Positions 31,449 to 33,419 of a DNA stretch of 33,419 bases are shown here, piece by piece (within the stretch, counting starts at the first letter, position 1; each line of letters opens with the position of its first letter). The translations under genes and the position numbers were made by a program. The DNA lies in NCBI GenBank assembly GCA_015903995.1, contig JABMDK010000019.1:24788-58206 (forward strand), given 5' to 3'. Below the pieces are notes generated by a model. It made no database searches. It saw nothing but the letters and a program-made list of their open reading frames with translations, and had not been told where the DNA came from. The stretch is from Nitrospira sp. GTDB taxonomy: Bacteria; Nitrospirota; Nitrospiria; Nitrospirales; Nitrospiraceae.

Positions 31449-31904
31449 TTATCGTTTTTGGAATGGCAGTTCCGGCCGCTGAGCAGCGGGAAAATACCGC
31501 CAGTGTTTCACGTCATCCTGATCGAAGCTTCCGACAAATATGACGTTTCGATCGAGATTTCGAAATTCCGAGAGGCTGGTATGGCAGTTTTGCGCATCGA
31601 TGACTCGCGCATCGTATTGTCCGACCACATAGACTCTATCTTGAGGCGCCTGATAAATGTTGCGTCGACCGGCATAGCCGGTATCGGGAAACAATTCTGT
31701 TGAGGAAGAACACCCTCCAAGCGCCTTGACGTGGAGGGTAAGATTAAATCGCTGAAGGAATGGATCCGTTGCCATTCTCACGATGGTAAGCTGAAGTCCT
31801 GCTGACACAATCTCAGCTGAAGCCGGCTCAGGAGTGTTACTGTTGCACCCGATGCAAAGGAGCACCAGACCGCCCAAAACGGCGGACCATGAATGCCTAC
31901 TCAC
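31449..31904 (-). CDS. Putative lipoprotein of unknown function
   Basis: 151 residues whose ATG overlaps the preceding GlcG-like stop (ATGA). The signal sequence ends in the lipobox Leu-Cys-Ile-Gly-Cys (Cys20). The mature protein is beta-rich with three more Cys residues, two possibly disulfide-bonded (Gly-Gly-Cys and Asn-Cys-His). The C-terminus includes Asp-Asp-Val-Lys-His-Trp-Arg-Tyr-Phe-Pro. No family is recognised. Coupling to a GlcG/HbpS-like gene suggests they work together in the envelope. Confidence 0.7.
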   Translation of the reverse strand: MSRHSWSAVLGGLVLLCIGCNSNTPEPASAEIVSAGLQLTIVRMATDPFLQRFNLTLHVKALGGCSSSTELFPDTGYAGRRNIYQAPQDRVYVVGQYDARVIDAQNCHTSLSEFRNLDRNVIFVGSFDQDDVKHWRYFPAAQRPELPFQKR

Positions 31905-32449
31905 TTGGGTGCAAAAACCTTTGGCGCTGCGCCGATGGCGTCGAGCCCCTCCTGAGCACAGGCATCATCCAGATGGGCCCCTGGCGCTCCACCGACTCCG
32001 ATCCCTCCGATCACGTCTCCACCGATTTCGATGGGTAGTCCTCCACCGAGGATAAGAATATCCCCATTCATGTCCCGAAGAGCCTGCAGCGTGGGAACTT
32101 TCATGATGAGATCGGCCAGCTCACTGGTCGGGCGGCGCACACTGGCCGCCGTGTAGGCTTTCTTCCGGCTGCTGTCGACCGTATGTGGTCCGGCACCGTC
32201 AGCACGACCCATCGCACGCAGGATGCCGGCTCGATCAACCACCGACACGCTCACTCGGTAGCCGTCTTTCTTGCAGGCCTCCAATGCCGCCTGAATCGCC
32301 CTATTTGCAGTCCCAAGCGGTAAGACAGATTCTTTGGGAAGCTCGTTTGCAGATGTCGACTGTGGCATGGGGAGCACCGAGAGCAACAACACAGCGGTGG
32401 CGGCAATGGCGAGCCGACCGGTTGGTTTCTGCACGAACGGAGGCATCAT
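31901..32449 (-). CDS. GlcG/HbpS-like secreted protein (heme-binding family)
   Basis: 182 residues from ATG 32449 (GGTGAG upstream). A signal peptide ends near Ser-Thr-Ser-Ala-Asn (about 35). The family fold is clear: Ala-x-x-Ala-Cys-Lys-x-x-Gly-Tyr-x-Val-Ser-Val-Ser-Val-Val-Asp-Arg-Ala-Gly, Ser-Arg-Lys-Lys-Ala-Tyr-Thr-Ala, Gly-Gly-Gly-Leu-Pro-Ile-Glu-Ile-Gly-Gly-x-Val-Ile-Gly-Gly-Ile-Gly-Val-Gly-Gly-Ala. HbpS of Streptomyces binds heme and senses redox stress; most GlcG-like members are uncharacterised. It heads the overlapping pair with the lipoprotein. Confidence 0.9.
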   Translation of the reverse strand: MMPPFVQKPTGRLAIAATAVLLLSVLPMPQSTSANELPKESVLPLGTANRAIQAALEACKKDGYRVSVSVVDRAGILRAMGRADGAGPHTVDSSRKKAYTAASVRRPTSELADLIMKVPTLQALRDMNGDILILGGGLPIEIGGDVIGGIGVGGAPGAHLDDACAQEGLDAIGAAPKVFAPK

Positions 32450-32546
32450 AGTCTCACCTACCCTTTCCTCTATTCCTCTATAGCATACTGAGACTACGGA
32501 GGCCCGAAGACGCTGTCAAGAGATCCAGCAGCTACTGGTGGGGCAG

Positions 32547-33419
32547 TTAAAGGCGTTCCTGGGAGACTGGCCGTTTCAATCCCGTTGATCGAGTTTTGGC
32601 TTTCGTCAGCGACGCCCCCAACTCTTCGACCAGGGCACGTAGTGGCTCAGCGATCGACCAGGCTTGTGCCGGACAGCCTCGAGGGTGGTGTGGAAACTCC
32701 CCGTCGAAAATTTCCGACACGTGACCGAGACAGGTTTCATGGACATGGGCCTCTATTCCGTTGAAGAAGGATCGCGCCTCAGCCCTGGTTTCGAGAGCAT
32801 TCCCAAACGTTTTGATCCAAGCCGTTACAAAAGGCCCCAAGAGGAACGGCCAGACCGTCCCTTGGTGATAGGCGCAATCTCGTTCCAGCGGCCCACCTTC
32901 GTACCGTGGGTGATACCGACTGTCCTGTGGTGACAATGTTCTCAGCCCCACCGGCGTGAGGAGATGGCCTTTGATCGTGCGGAGCACCTGCTTGGCCTGC
33001 TCCTTCGTCAGCAAATCATCGCAGAGGGAGATGGCATAGACTTGATTGGGCCGGAGTGATGGGTCGTCTCCCTCAGGCCCGTCGATCGTATCGTACAAGT
33101 ATTGTCCGTCTTCATACCAAAATCTCTGACGGAAAGACTCCACCGCGTGCATCCGATCTTTTCGACAGCCCAGGGCGTATTCCGATTCGCCACATTCGGT
33201 AGCCAGATGCGCGCCGATGTCCAGCGCCCTTATCCAGAGTGCCTGAATTTCGACCGGCTTTCCGTACCGAGGTGTGACGACCCAGTCCCCGGCTTTTGCA
33301 TCCATCCATGTCAATTGAACGCCGGGTGTTCCCCCGGTGATAAGCCCATCTTCATCCATATGGATATTGTATCGGGTGCCTTGCCTGTAGCCATCGAGAA
33401 TCTGTTTGATCGCGGGCCA
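32547..33419 (-). CDS. Glycogen-debranching / amylo-alpha-1,6-glucosidase-type enzyme, C-terminal part
   Basis: The gene enters from the right edge; 290 codons are visible and end at the stop at 32547. Motifs of the (alpha/alpha)6 GDE C-terminal domain are present: Gly-Leu-Ile-Thr-Gly-Gly-Thr-Pro-Gly-Val-Gln-Leu-Thr-Trp-Met-Asp-Ala with the expected acid Asp, then Lys-Pro-Val-Glu-Ile-Gln-Ala-Leu-Trp. A late Tyr-His-Gln-Gly-Thr-Val-Trp-Pro-Phe-Leu-Leu-Gly-Pro follows. This matches GH133-type enzymes that release alpha-1,6-linked glucose from glycogen. The polar, Lys/Thr-rich tail after Glu-Glu-Leu-Gly is outside the domain. Confidence 0.9.
   Translation of the reverse strand, partial: WPAIKQILDGYRQGTRYNIHMDEDGLITGGTPGVQLTWMDAKAGDWVVTPRYGKPVEIQALWIRALDIGAHLATECGESEYALGCRKDRMHAVESFRQRFWYEDGQYLYDTIDGPEGDDPSLRPNQVYAISLCDDLLTKEQAKQVLRTIKGHLLTPVGLRTLSPQDSRYHPRYEGGPLERDCAYHQGTVWPFLLGPFVTAWIKTFGNALETRAEARSFFNGIEAHVHETCLGHVSEIFDGEFPHHPRGCPAQAWSIAEPLRALVEELGASLTKAKTRSTGLKRPVSQERL

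Noticed and set aside
1..33419. CRISPR array, tRNA or rRNA genes
   Set aside because: No regularly spaced identical repeats of CRISPR size and no recognisable tRNA or rRNA sequence were seen by reading. The 11-bp arrays have no spacers of CRISPR length.

Overview
The window looks like chromosomal DNA from a moderately GC-rich Gram-negative bacterium. It encodes outer-membrane porin, lipoprotein, signal-peptide and periplasmic proteins. The gene mix resembles Nitrospira (Nitrospirota): DHH-type poly(A) polymerase homologue, rSAM/DUF547 genes, a BcsA/BcsS pair, a cupredoxin protein, a TVP38-MerA-like pair and a recognisable type of interspersed palindromic repeat. That taxonomic call is inference from remembered similarity and was not checked by search.

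Layout. (a) 1-147: 5' end of a DHH phosphoesterase/tRNA nucleotidyltransferase-type gene, minus strand. (b) 472-6351, plus strand: lipoprotein, porin, small PstS-like binding protein, HAMP-PAS-PAS histidine kinase, OmpR-type regulator and, after its own promoter, a receiver-only protein. (c) 6558-12.16 kb, plus strand: an exopolysaccharide-type block with a GT28-like glycosyltransferase, a tandem double GT4 glycosyltransferase and a heparinase II/III-like protein whose 3' end is lost. (d) 12.16-13.08 kb, minus strand: a secreted cupredoxin protein whose 3' end is fused tail-to-tail to the heparinase gene. (e) 13.37-16.59 kb, minus strand: a four-gene operon (radical SAM, DUF547, ferritin-like, GT2) in which every gene carries in-frame stops or frameshifts. 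(f) 16.74-20.36 kb: a small secreted protein, then a minus-strand TVP38 / MerA-like / DUF3047 operon. (g) 20.37-21.42 kb: a repeat element and a MazE/AbrB-PIN toxin-antitoxin pair whose toxin lacks an expected catalytic Asp. (h) 21.5-25.3 kb, minus strand: cellulose-synthase-like BcsA, BcsS with a lost C-terminus fused to a DUF362 remnant, and a small secreted protein. (i) 25.5-27.6 kb: a palindrome-rich non-coding block, then a DsbA-like thiol oxidoreductase and a sulfite-oxidase-family molybdoenzyme. (j) 27.6-31.0 kb, minus strand: a ydbH-ynbE-ydbL operon, the AsmA-like intermembrane lipid-transport module. (k) 31.1-33.4 kb, minus strand: DUF3565, a lipoprotein, a GlcG/HbpS-like protein and the 3' part of a glycogen-debranching enzyme.

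The most notable signals are these. First, two nearly identical arrays of four 11-bp direct repeats (core TTCTTA) each end 10-11 bp before a -10-like hexamer. One precedes the receiver-only gene and the other precedes the cupredoxin gene. This is the geometry of OmpR/PhoB-class activator sites and links the two-component system to a distant copper-protein gene. Second, the window contains concentrated gene decay: four nonsense codons, two frameshifts and two deletion-type junctions that weld unrelated genes together.
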